Shown one piece after another: positions 40,473 through 49,794 of a DNA stretch of 56,410 bases. The stretch is from Thermocaproicibacter sp002410755 (GTDB lineage Bacteria > Bacillota > Clostridia > Oscillospirales > Acutalibacteraceae). Position 1 is the stretch's first letter. Every line of letters begins with the position of its first letter. The stretch spans positions 1 to 56,410 of the forward strand of contig DAITDU010000008.1 in NCBI GenBank assembly GCA_036839715.1. Reading direction: 5' to 3'. The notes under the pieces are model-generated. The model did no database searches. It worked only from the letters and a program-made list of their open reading frames with translations, and was not told the DNA's origin. The position numbers and the translations under genes were made by a program.

Positions 40473-41512
40473 TGCGGAATTCAAGAAAAATAATGGTCGG
40501 AAGTGTTCCGGTTGGCGGCGGTTCACAGATTACTGTTCAGTCCATGCTGAACGCTCCGGCCCACGACATTAAAAGAAATGTTTCTCAAGCCAAAAAGTTA
40601 GCAGATGCAGGCTGCGAAATACTTCGTGTTGCAGTACCGGACAAGGAATCCGTTGATTTGATTCCGGCTATTAAAGAAGAAGTGACGATTCCGCTGGTAG
40701 CTGATATCCATTTTGATTACCGGCTTGCAGTTGAAGCAGCTAAGGCCGGTGCAGATGCAATCCGTATCAATCCTGGAAATATTGGTTCGGAGGAACGGAT
40801 AAAAGTAGTTGCAGATGTCTGCCGGATGCGGAACCTTCCCATTCGGATCGGCGTAAATTCTGGCTCTGTACAGAAAGAAATTTTGGAAAAGTATAACGGG
40901 CCGACACCGCGTGCGCTGGCAGAGAGCGCATTACACCATGCTACACTTCTTGAAAAATTTGATTTCAGGAATATTATCCTGTCAATCAAGTCTTCCAATG
41001 TAGAAACTATGATTCGGGCAAATGAAATCGTTGCGGAAGACTGTGACTATCCGCTGCATCTTGGTGTGACTGAGGCCGGGACGGAACGGATGGGGATTGT
41101 GAAATCATCAATTGGAATCGGAACGCTTCTGCGTGAAGGAATTGGCGATACAATCCGTGTTTCACTTACGGCAGACCCAGTTTGTGAAGTTCAGGCAGGT
41201 ACTGATATTTTGAAATCGCTCGGAATGCGCGGCGGAGTAAAAATTGTTTCCTGCCCAACATGCGGCCGTACAAGAATCGACCTGATTCCTATTGCCTCGG
41301 AAATAGAGCGTCGTCTTTCCGGTTGCAAGAAAAACATAACGGTTGCTGTGATGGGGTGTGCGGTCAATGGGCCTGGAGAAGCACGCGAAGCGGATGTTGG
41401 AATCGCAGGCGGTGATGGCTGCGGCTTGATTTTCAGGAAGGGAAAGATTGTCCGGCGTGTGCCGGAAAGTGAATTGGTTGGCGAACTGATGCGAGAAATT
41501 GAGAACCTGTAA
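40472..41512 (+). CDS. ispG: IspG, HMB-PP synthase
   Basis: A 346-residue [4Fe-4S] enzyme that converts MEcPP to HMB-PP in the MEP pathway. It has the N-terminal TIM barrel (VPVGGGSQITVQSMLN, GADAIRINPGNIG, GVNSGSVQKEIL) and the cluster cysteines in SCPTCGRTRIDL and GCAVNGPGEAREADVGIAGG. Start ATG 40472 shares one base with the rseP stop, after GGGAGG. Confidence 0.97.
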   Translation: MRNSRKIMVGSVPVGGGSQITVQSMLNAPAHDIKRNVSQAKKLADAGCEILRVAVPDKESVDLIPAIKEEVTIPLVADIHFDYRLAVEAAKAGADAIRINPGNIGSEERIKVVADVCRMRNLPIRIGVNSGSVQKEILEKYNGPTPRALAESALHHATLLEKFDFRNIILSIKSSNVETMIRANEIVAEDCDYPLHLGVTEAGTERMGIVKSSIGIGTLLREGIGDTIRVSLTADPVCEVQAGTDILKSLGMRGGVKIVSCPTCGRTRIDLIPIASEIERRLSGCKKNITVAVMGCAVNGPGEAREADVGIAGGDGCGLIFRKGKIVRRVPESELVGELMREIENL

Positions 41513-41526
41513 AGGAAGAGACACCG

Positions 41527-44500
41527 TTGAAACAGTTTGGAGATTTTTTCAGCCCTTACATAGATTTATCCGGTCTCCCACCGGTGATAGGGGAGGGAAG
41601 CGTTACATCCCTGCAAATTGATTCTGAAAAGCGTGCACTGTCTGTTTGTGTTTTATTCTCCACTCTTGTAGAACGTTCTGTCCTTTACAGCGTTGAAGAA
41701 CGGATTTGTGCTTGCAAAGCCCTCAAACTGAATCATGCGGCCGTTCACCCTGCTTATGCCAAAGAGTGCTTTTCCGAAAAATATTTTCCAAGCCTTGTTA
41801 TGGAATTAAAAAGGCGTGAAGCCAGCATTAACGGAACTTTTAAGGATTCATCTGCACGAATGGAAAATGGTGCACTTACTGTAACACTTCATCATGGGGG
41901 CGGGGAACTGCTACTTTCACGCCATGCAGATCACATTTTATCTCAGCTCATTTTGGAAGAGTTTGGTATTTCCGTTCCGGTACATTTTGACGGAGTCCTT
42001 TCCGTACAGAAAAGTGACCAGACGTATCTTGAACACTGGAAAAAAACAAAGGAAACAAAGCAGCGTACCGAAACGGTCCAGAAAAATGGCCTTTCCTGTG
42101 AGCACGGTACAGGGCAAAATATACCCGAATCTAATACCATCAGTGTCCGGAAAGGGGATACCTTATACCCATGTATTCTTCCGGAAACCGCGAAGGATAT
42201 TTATGGACATGTTGGGAAAGTTGAACCGATACCTCTTTCAAAAGTTACTCCGGATATTGGGAAAACGTCAGTCTGGGGTGAAATCTTTTCTGTAGATAAA
42301 AAAGAAACACGTGATAAGCAGCGCAAAATTTACTCCATTAATATTACGGATTATACCAGTTCGATTACGCTTAAAATCATTGAAATGGCCAACCAATGCA
42401 GGACCCTTGATATGCTGGCCGTTGGGATGACTGTTTTTGTTCGCGGCGAAGTTGAATATGACAAATATGATCATGAAATCGTTATCCGGCCGCGTGGCAT
42501 TGCAAAGGTAGAGCAAATCAAAATAGCCGATATGGCAAAACAAAAGCGCGTAGAACTTCACATGCATACCAATATGTCTGCTATGGATGGTGTCACAGCA
42601 GCAAGTGCTCTTGTAAAGCGTGCGGCTGAATGGGGCCATAAGGCTGTTGCCATTACTGACCACGGCGTTGTCCAGGCCTTTCCAGAAGCAATGAATACCG
42701 CTGATGAAATGGGAAAGAAAGGTAAGCCAATTAAAATCCTATATGGGACGGAGGCTTATTTTGTAAACGACCTTGTGCCCGCCGTAAAGGGCATGACTGA
42801 TAAAACTTTCCGCGATGAATTTATTGCATTTGATGTTGAGACAACCGGCCTCAGCCCTTCAAATGACCGAATTACGGAAATTGGTGCCGTAAAGATTAAA
42901 AACAGGGAAATAACAGATTCATTTGATACCTTTGTTAATCCAGAAAGACCAATCCCGAAAAAGATCACGGAATTGACAAGCATTACGGACGCAATGGTGA
43001 AAAATGCCCCATCCGAACAGAACGCATTACTTTCTTTTTTCTCTTTCTGTGGAAAAGATGCAGTCCTGATTGCCCATAACGCTGATTTTGATACTTCATT
43101 TCTCCGTGCAGCGGCAGAACGCAATGGTATGGACTTTAATAATACCTACATTGATACAGTCCCAATGTGCCGTTCCCTTTTAAAGGATATTAAAAACTGC
43201 AAACTGGATACGGTTGCAAAATATCTGAAGCTTGATGATTTTCATCATCACAGAGCCTGCGATGATGCTGCAACCTTAGGAAAAATTTTTATCCACCTGC
43301 TGCAAAGACTGGAAGAAGACACAGGCGCTTCAAAGGTTACGGATATCAATACTTCGCTGGCTGGCGGCGATGTTAAAAAGATGAAATCTCATCATATGAT
43401 TATTCTTGCCAAGAACAAAGTCGGCCTGAAAAATTTATATAAACTAATTTCAAAGTCCCATCTTGATTATTTCTACCGCAATCCACGTATTCCGAAAACA
43501 GAACTGATAAAATATCGGGAAGGGCTGCTGATTGGAAGCGCGTGTCAGGCCGGTGAACTTTATGAGGCGGTATTTGAAGGGCAGCCATGGGACCGCCTGT
43601 GTGAAATCGCATTGTTTTATGATTATCTTGAAATTCAACCGCTTGGCAATAATGAATTTATGGTCCGTGAAGGTATGGTCCCTGATGAAGAAAAGCTGCG
43701 TGATTTTAACCGGACGATTGTACGGTTAGGGGACAAGCTCAACAAGCCTGTGGTTGCCACCTGCGATGTCCACTTTATGGATCCGAAAGATGGGGCTTAC
43801 CGCAAAATTCTGATGGCCGGCTTAGGCTATAAAGACACAGACAATCAGGCGCCGCTTTATTTCCGAACAACGGATGAGATGTTGGACGAGTTTTCCTATC
43901 TTGGGCAAGAAAGAGCATATGAAGTCGTAGTGAAAAACCCAAATCTGATTGCGGATATGGTTGATAATATCCGCCCAGTTCCGATGGGCACGTTTCCCCC
44001 GTTCATAGAGGGTGCGGAAAAGCAGCTTACCACAATTACCTGGCGCCGGGCAAAAGAAATTTACGGCGATCCGCTTCCGGAGATTGTCCAAAAGCGTCTG
44101 GGACGTGAACTGGGTTCCATTACAAAGCATGGTTTTTCCATCCTTTATATGACTGCCCAGAAACTGGTTGCAAACTCGGTTGAGCATGGCTACCTTGTCG
44201 GTTCGCGGGGTTCTGTGGGCTCCTCTTTTGTTGCAAACATGGCTGGAATTTCCGAAGTAAATCCCCTACAGCCCCATTATGTCTGTCCGAAATGCAAGCA
44301 CAGTGAATTTATAACGGACGGAAGCGTCGGAAGCGGATTTGACCTTCCACCGAAAAAATGTCCGGTTTGCGGAACAGAGTACAACCGCGACGGACATAAC
44401 ATTCCGTTTGAAACATTTCTCGGCTTTGACGGGGACAAAACACCAGATATTGATTTAAACTTTTCCGGCGAATATCAGTCCAGAGCTCACCGTTACACGG

Positions 44501-45873
44501 AAACATTGTTTGGCAAAGACAACGTGTTTAAAGCAGGGACAATCTCCACAGTCGCAGACAAAACAGCGCTTGGCTTTGTAAAAAAGTATGAAGAAGAACG
44601 TGGAATGGTGATGCACCGTGCGGAGGAACTTCGCCTTTCGCTTGGCTGCACGGGCGTAAAGCGCACCACAGGGCAGCATCCGGGCGGCATGGTGGTTGTC
44701 CCGAAAGGAATGGATATTTTTGATTTCTGTCCGGTTCAGCATCCCGCTAATGACGCTTCTTCAGACAGCATTACAACACATTTTGATTTCCATTCGATTC
44801 ACGATACCATTTGCAAACTGGACGAGCTGGGGCATGATGTCCCGACGATATACCGTTACCTTGAGGACTACACCGGCATCCCGGTGATGAAGGTTTCCAT
44901 GAGTGACCCAGAAGTAATGTCGCTTTTTCATTCTACAAAGGCCATTGGTGTTAAGCCGGAAGATATCAATTCGCAGACCGGAACATTTTCCCTGCCGGAA
45001 GTTGGCACCAATTTTGTGCGTCAAATGCTGATGGATTCAAAGCCAAAGACATTTTCCGACCTGCTACAGGTCTCCGGCCTTTCCCATGGAACAGATGTAT
45101 GGCTTGGCAATGCGCAGGAGCTTATTAAAAACGGCACCTGCAGCATTTCAGAAGTAATTGGAACGCGCGACAGTATTATGACTTATCTGCTGCAAAAAGG
45201 CCTTGAGCCAAAAATGGCATTTAAAATCATGGAAATCGTCCGAAAAGGCAAAGCTCCGGTGAAACTGACATCGGAGTACATTCAGGCGATGAAAGGCCAT
45301 GGTGTGCCGCAGTGGTATATTGATTCCTGCATGAAAATCAAGTATATGTTCCCAAAGGCACATGCTGCTGCATATATGATTTCAACGCTTCGGCTCGGAT
45401 GGTATAAGGTTCACCGTCCCGTGGAGTACTATGCCGCTTACTTTACGGTCCGCGGGGAAGACTTTGACGGTGCTCTTGTCATGCAGGGAAGCGAGGCTGT
45501 CCGCCGCAGGATGAATGAAATTGCCATGAAGGGGAAAGATGCCAGCGCCAAAGAAAGTGCGGAATATTCAACCTTACAGATTGTCAATGAAATGCTGGCG
45601 CGCGGCATTGAAATTTTGCCGGTTGACCTTTATCACTCGGATTCGAGGAAATTTCTTGTGGAAAATGGGAAAATTCGTTTGCCTTTTCTTTCCCTTGCTG
45701 GTGTTGGTGAAGCTGCCGCAAATAGTATTGCCGCTGCAAAAGACGGCGAAAAATATCTTTCTATCGACGATTTGCGGGAACGTTCCAAAGTTTCAAAGTC
45801 TGTAATTGAAACTTTGTCTCAGGCAGGTGTCCTGAATGGCTTGCCTGAAAGCAGTCAGATGACGTTATTTTAA
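41527..45873 (+). CDS. polC: PolC-type DNA polymerase III alpha subunit
   Basis: A 1448-residue replicative polymerase of low-GC Gram-positives. Domain order: N-terminal region, OB fold (VWGEIFSVDKKETRD, about 255), PHP domain (VELHMHTNMSAMDGVT), DEDDh proofreading exonuclease inserted in it (FIAFDVETTGLSPSNDRITEIGAV), zinc-binding cysteines (CPKCKHS, CPVCGTE), palm (PDIDLNFSGE) and fingers/HhH. Start TTG 41527 follows AAGGAAG by a normal spacing; length agrees with the PolC family. It closes the pyrH-polC block and is followed by a shared terminator. Confidence 0.97.
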   Translation: MKQFGDFFSPYIDLSGLPPVIGEGSVTSLQIDSEKRALSVCVLFSTLVERSVLYSVEERICACKALKLNHAAVHPAYAKECFSEKYFPSLVMELKRREASINGTFKDSSARMENGALTVTLHHGGGELLLSRHADHILSQLILEEFGISVPVHFDGVLSVQKSDQTYLEHWKKTKETKQRTETVQKNGLSCEHGTGQNIPESNTISVRKGDTLYPCILPETAKDIYGHVGKVEPIPLSKVTPDIGKTSVWGEIFSVDKKETRDKQRKIYSINITDYTSSITLKIIEMANQCRTLDMLAVGMTVFVRGEVEYDKYDHEIVIRPRGIAKVEQIKIADMAKQKRVELHMHTNMSAMDGVTAASALVKRAAEWGHKAVAITDHGVVQAFPEAMNTADEMGKKGKPIKILYGTEAYFVNDLVPAVKGMTDKTFRDEFIAFDVETTGLSPSNDRITEIGAVKIKNREITDSFDTFVNPERPIPKKITELTSITDAMVKNAPSEQNALLSFFSFCGKDAVLIAHNADFDTSFLRAAAERNGMDFNNTYIDTVPMCRSLLKDIKNCKLDTVAKYLKLDDFHHHRACDDAATLGKIFIHLLQRLEEDTGASKVTDINTSLAGGDVKKMKSHHMIILAKNKVGLKNLYKLISKSHLDYFYRNPRIPKTELIKYREGLLIGSACQAGELYEAVFEGQPWDRLCEIALFYDYLEIQPLGNNEFMVREGMVPDEEKLRDFNRTIVRLGDKLNKPVVATCDVHFMDPKDGAYRKILMAGLGYKDTDNQAPLYFRTTDEMLDEFSYLGQERAYEVVVKNPNLIADMVDNIRPVPMGTFPPFIEGAEKQLTTITWRRAKEIYGDPLPEIVQKRLGRELGSITKHGFSILYMTAQKLVANSVEHGYLVGSRGSVGSSFVANMAGISEVNPLQPHYVCPKCKHSEFITDGSVGSGFDLPPKKCPVCGTEYNRDGHNIPFETFLGFDGDKTPDIDLNFSGEYQSRAHRYTETLFGKDNVFKAGTISTVADKTALGFVKKYEEERGMVMHRAEELRLSLGCTGVKRTTGQHPGGMVVVPKGMDIFDFCPVQHPANDASSDSITTHFDFHSIHDTICKLDELGHDVPTIYRYLEDYTGIPVMKVSMSDPEVMSLFHSTKAIGVKPEDINSQTGTFSLPEVGTNFVRQMLMDSKPKTFSDLLQVSGLSHGTDVWLGNAQELIKNGTCSISEVIGTRDSIMTYLLQKGLEPKMAFKIMEIVRKGKAPVKLTSEYIQAMKGHGVPQWYIDSCMKIKYMFPKAHAAAYMISTLRLGWYKVHRPVEYYAAYFTVRGEDFDGALVMQGSEAVRRRMNEIAMKGKDASAKESAEYSTLQIVNEMLARGIEILPVDLYHSDSRKFLVENGKIRLPFLSLAGVGEAAANSIAAAKDGEKYLSIDDLRERSKVSKSVIETLSQAGVLNGLPESSQMTLF

Positions 45874-45888
45874 ATTCATGCGCAGATA

Positions 45889-45942
45889 AAACGCAGGGAG
45901 CCTGTAGAAACCGGAAAAGTATCTACAGACCCCCTGCGTTTT
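45889..45942. terminator. Bidirectional terminator between polC and the RluA-family gene
   Basis: AAAACGCAGGG (about 45889-45899) pairs with CCCTGCGTTTT (about 45932-45942), with an additional inner TGTAGA/TCTACA stem. T runs exist on both strands, so it serves convergent polC (+) and the pseudouridine synthase (-). Confidence 0.9.
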
Positions 45943-46900
45943 ATTGAAAGGCATAAAACTCTGGAAGAAACCAGATATTTTTTGCTTCAAACGACAAATG
46001 ATTGAGGTAATTCAGAATCCCTGCGTCTGATGTAAAACAGAAGTCCAGCTTATAAGAATAAAGGGCCTGATAGGGAAAACCAGAACGCTTGTTCAGAAGA
46101 TTCCTTCCGTATTTTCCATCCCCAGCCAAAGGGTGCCCAATCGAGGCTAAGTGTGCACGGATTTGATGGGTTCTTCCGGTAAGCAGCTCTACTTCCAGCA
46201 AACTGTAATCTTTTTTTTCTGCTATCACTTGATACTTTGTGCGGATTATTTTGGCATTCTCCAAAGGCGTCCCGGAAATATAAACTCGGTTCTGTTTTTC
46301 ATTTTTTGTCAGATAAGCTTCCAGTGTTGCCGATTTCTGCTTCATTCTTCCGCAGACAACGCAGAGATAAAGCTTCCTGATTTCCCTGCCTTTTACTTTC
46401 TGATTCATAACGCGGAGCGTCTCGGCATTTTTTGCAGCCATGACGATTCCACCCGTATTTCGGTCAATACGGTTAATCAGAGCAGGGGCAAAGGAGTTTT
46501 CCGCTTCTGGATGATATTCCCCTTTAGCGAACAAGTAATGCTGTACTCGGGCAATCAGGGAGTCAAGCTCGTAGTGTTTGTCCGGGTGGACAATCAGCCC
46601 CGGCTTTTTGTCGAGGAGCATAATGTTTTCGTCTTCGTAGAGAATGCTCAGCTTGTCCGGCGCTTTCAAAAAATCGTATTCTTTCGGTTTTGTCTGGAAA
46701 AATTCATCTTTCAAATAAAGTGAAAGAATATCGCCTTCCTGCAGGCGGGTGGAAATTTCACAGCGTCTGCCATTTAATTTAATGTTTTTCTTACGAATGC
46801 TTTTGTACATCATGGACTGGGGCAGGTTTGGAAAAGACTTTGTAAGAAATTTGTCCAGACGCTGCCCGGCGTCATTTGCTCTGACAGCTACTGTCTTCAT
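45941..46900 (-). CDS. RluA-family pseudouridine synthase
   Basis: A 319-residue rRNA pseudouridine synthase with an N-terminal S4-like RNA-binding region (QRLDKFLTKSFPNLPQSMMYKSIRKKNIKLNGRR) and the catalytic domain. The active-site motif is INRIDRNTGGIVMAAK, with the catalytic Asp in RIDRNT; RTHQIRAHLASIGHPLAGDGKYG follows. It is like the RluC/RluD class, but the exact uridine target is uncertain. GAAAGGA supports ATG 46900 rather than ATG 46927. Confidence 0.93.
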   Translation of the reverse strand: MKTVAVRANDAGQRLDKFLTKSFPNLPQSMMYKSIRKKNIKLNGRRCEISTRLQEGDILSLYLKDEFFQTKPKEYDFLKAPDKLSILYEDENIMLLDKKPGLIVHPDKHYELDSLIARVQHYLFAKGEYHPEAENSFAPALINRIDRNTGGIVMAAKNAETLRVMNQKVKGREIRKLYLCVVCGRMKQKSATLEAYLTKNEKQNRVYISGTPLENAKIIRTKYQVIAEKKDYSLLEVELLTGRTHQIRAHLASIGHPLAGDGKYGRNLLNKRSGFPYQALYSYKLDFCFTSDAGILNYLNHLSFEAKNIWFLPEFYAFQ

Positions 46901-46941
46901 AAAAAGAACTGTCCTTTCTAAGATCATTGGTACCGGCTTTG

Positions 46942-46950
46942 ATTATACCA
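46942..46950 (-). promoter_or_regulatory. Extended -10 promoter of the pseudouridine synthase gene
   Basis: On the minus strand TGGTATAAT (TGn plus TATAAT, ATTATA at 46942-46947) lies about 40 nt before the start. The -35 is weak, fitting an extended -10 promoter. Confidence 0.5.
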
Positions 46951-47060
46951 TTTTGTGGGTTATGCGGAAAGGGGTGCAGGCCTTTTCAAAGGCCGGATTT
47001 TAGTATATAATAATAAGCTATGGGTATGGAATATAAGAAGGGAAAGTGCCAGAATGAATT

Positions 47061-47804
47061 ATGAGCGGTAAACAATCTGTGGGAAAAAGCTCCAGCTCGA
47101 TTCATAAAGGGCACCGAGAGCGTGTAAAGGAGCTGTTCCTAAAGGTGGGCCTTGATTCCTTTACACCGCATGCAGCCCTGGAACTGCTTCTCTTTTATGC
47201 AATTCCTCAGAAAGACACGAACCCAATCGCTCATGAGCTTCTTCGGAAGTTTGGCTCTGTTGCCGGTGTGTTTGATGCACCTTTGGAAGAACTGATGAAA
47301 GTAAACGGTATTGGCGAGTCCACTGCTGTTTTTCTTAAAATGATTCCACAGTTCTGCCGCTTGTATCAAAAAAGTCTCGAGCGCGACAAAAAGCGGATTT
47401 GTTCCTATGATGAAGCCGGAAAAGCCTTTGTAAAAGAATTTATTGGCCGCCAGCATGAATCTGTTATGCTGATGCTGCTTGACAGCCGGGGATGTATTTT
47501 GTACTGCGGAAAAGTAAGTGACGGAAGTGCTACTACAGCCAATATCTATATCAAGACCATTATCCGTCTTGCTTCCCGCTTTGATGCTGTTTATGCAATC
47601 CTTGCGCATAACCATCCCAGCGGTTCATGTATGCCGTCTAAGCAGGACCTTGATACAACCCGCTGGATTTTTGATGCACTTGGAATGGTAGAGGTCAGCC
47701 TGCTTGACCATATTATTGTAAGCGGAAATGATTATCTTTCTATGGCACAGAGCAAAATATTGCCGGAATTATTCAATCCGGAGGAAGCTACAGGTCAGGA
47801 ATGA
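47061..47804 (+). CDS. radC: RadC-family JAB/MPN domain protein
   Basis: A 247-residue RadC-like protein: a helix-hairpin-helix-like N terminus (ALELLLFYAIPQKDTNPIAHELLRKFGSVAGVFDA, VNGIGESTAVFL), then a metalloprotease-like MPN domain with AHNHPSGSCMPSKQDLDTT (HxH and Asp zinc site). The true function in DNA metabolism is not settled. No strong ribosome binding site is seen close to ATG 47061. TATAAT near 47004-47009 may be its -10. Its stop overlaps uvrB. Confidence 0.93.
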   Translation: MSGKQSVGKSSSSIHKGHRERVKELFLKVGLDSFTPHAALELLLFYAIPQKDTNPIAHELLRKFGSVAGVFDAPLEELMKVNGIGESTAVFLKMIPQFCRLYQKSLERDKKRICSYDEAGKAFVKEFIGRQHESVMLMLLDSRGCILYCGKVSDGSATTANIYIKTIIRLASRFDAVYAILAHNHPSGSCMPSKQDLDTTRWIFDALGMVEVSLLDHIIVSGNDYLSMAQSKILPELFNPEEATGQE

Positions 47805-49765
47805 ATTTTAAGCTAGTTTCAAAATATCAGCCTGCAGGCGATCAGCCAAAAGCAATCAAACAGCTTGTTGACGGACTGGGAGAGGGCAACCGGGAGCAGA
47901 CTCTGCTTGGTGTTACTGGTTCCGGAAAAACGTTTACAATGGCAAATATTATCGCTCAGTGTAACCGGCCGACCTTGATTCTTGAGCCAAACAAAACACT
48001 TGCTGCGCAGATCTGCACGGAAATGCGCTCACTTTTTCCGGAGGATGCTGTAGAATATTTTGTCAGCTATTACGATTATTATCAACCGGAAGCTTATATC
48101 CCAACGACAGATACCTATATTGAAAAAGACTCCGCTATCAATGATGAAATTGATAAGCTGCGCCATTCGGCGACTTCAGCCCTTTCTGAGCGGCGTGATG
48201 TTATTATTGTGTCCAGTGTCTCCTGCATTTACAGCCTTGGTGACCCAATTGACTACCGCACCATGGTTATCAGCTTGAGGCCAGGGATGCAGATGAACCG
48301 GGACAAGCTTCTTCGCAGGCTTGTGGAAATCCAGTATGAGCGCAACGACATTAATTTTGTCCGGAATAAATTTCGGGTCCGCGGGGATGTTGTCGAGATC
48401 TTTCCGGTTCAGTCCAGTGACCGCGCCATACGGGTTGAATTCTTTGGAGATGAAATCGACTGTATCCGTGAGATCGATCCGCTCAACGGAAAGATATTTG
48501 CAGACCTCAAGCATGTTGCTATTTATCCGGCTTCCCACTACATTGTTCCAAAGGAAAAGATGCAGCGTGCCGTCGGCGAGATGGAACGAGAAATGGAAGA
48601 GCGGGCTGCATGGTTTACAGAACGCGGAAAATTGATTGAAGCGCAGCGGATTCAGGAGCGGACTAAATATGATATGGAAATGCTCCTTGAGGTCGGCTTC
48701 TGCAAGGGAATCGAAAATTATTCTCGCGTTCTTTCGGGCCGAGCCCCAGGCAGTTCACCTTTTACCTTGCTGGATTACTTTCCAAAAGATTTTCTTCTCT
48801 TTGTAGATGAATCGCATGTTACTCTGCCTCAGGTGCGTTCCATGTATGCGGGGGACCGTGCAAGGAAGGAAACGCTGATTAATTATGGGTTTCGCCTGCC
48901 ATCTGCCTATGATAACCGTCCCTTGAACTTTGATGAATTTTACCAGCATATCAGTCAGGTGATTTTTGTAAGCGCAACCCCTGGTGACTTCGAGCTCAGC
49001 AAATCAGCCCAGGTTGTGGAACAGGTAATTCGGCCGACTGGCCTTGTTGATCCGGAAATTATCGTCAAACCGACCGATGGTCAGATTGATGATCTCATTT
49101 CGGAAATCAACCTGCGGGTTGCAAAAAAAGAGCGTGTCCTTATTACAACGCTTACGAAAAAGATGGCTGAAGATTTAACTTCTTACCTCGAAGGAATGGG
49201 GATACGGGTCCGTTATCTGCATTACGATGTTGATACGGTAGAACGGATGAAAATCATCCGTGACCTGCGCCTCGGCAAATTCGATGCACTTGTCGGTATC
49301 AACCTGCTTCGTGAGGGACTTGATATCCCGGAAGTTTCACTTGTTGCAATCCTCGATGCAGACAAGGAAGGATTCCTTCGCAGCAAACGTTCGCTGATTC
49401 AGACAATCGGCCGTGCTGCGCGCAATGCGGCAGGTAAAGTGATTATGTATGCGGACACGGTGACACCATCCATGGAGGCAGCCATTCGGGAAACTGAGCG
49501 GCGCCGGAAATTGCAGCTAGGCTTTAACCAGGAGCACGGCATCGTTCCAAAGACCATTATAAAACCCGTCGGAGATATTCTGGAAATTTCCACGCCGAAA
49601 GACGAGGGCAGGAAGAAAAAGCGCGGAAGCCTTTCACAAGATGAAAAGCAGCGCCTGATTGTGGAGCTTACCCGCGAAATGAAAGATGCGGCAAAACTCC
49701 TTGAATTTGAACATGCGGCTTATCTGCGTGACAGGATCAAAGAGCTTCAAGATGGACTGGAATAG
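47801..49765 (+). CDS. uvrB: UvrB, excinuclease ABC subunit B
   Basis: A 654-residue nucleotide-excision-repair helicase-like subunit. It shows Walker A GVTGSGKTFTMAN, the beta-hairpin region YYDYYQPEAYIP, DEXD-type VDESHVTLPQ, helicase motifs V/VI (GINLLREGLDIPEVSL, QTIGRAARN) and a C-terminal UVR motif (about 615-650) for UvrC contact. ATGA overlap with radC; uvrA follows 29 nt later. Confidence 0.98.
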   Translation: MNFKLVSKYQPAGDQPKAIKQLVDGLGEGNREQTLLGVTGSGKTFTMANIIAQCNRPTLILEPNKTLAAQICTEMRSLFPEDAVEYFVSYYDYYQPEAYIPTTDTYIEKDSAINDEIDKLRHSATSALSERRDVIIVSSVSCIYSLGDPIDYRTMVISLRPGMQMNRDKLLRRLVEIQYERNDINFVRNKFRVRGDVVEIFPVQSSDRAIRVEFFGDEIDCIREIDPLNGKIFADLKHVAIYPASHYIVPKEKMQRAVGEMEREMEERAAWFTERGKLIEAQRIQERTKYDMEMLLEVGFCKGIENYSRVLSGRAPGSSPFTLLDYFPKDFLLFVDESHVTLPQVRSMYAGDRARKETLINYGFRLPSAYDNRPLNFDEFYQHISQVIFVSATPGDFELSKSAQVVEQVIRPTGLVDPEIIVKPTDGQIDDLISEINLRVAKKERVLITTLTKKMAEDLTSYLEGMGIRVRYLHYDVDTVERMKIIRDLRLGKFDALVGINLLREGLDIPEVSLVAILDADKEGFLRSKRSLIQTIGRAARNAAGKVIMYADTVTPSMEAAIRETERRRKLQLGFNQEHGIVPKTIIKPVGDILEISTPKDEGRKKKRGSLSQDEKQRLIVELTREMKDAAKLLEFEHAAYLRDRIKELQDGLE

Positions 49766-49794
49766 CAGATACAGCAAATGTTGTGGAGGGTACT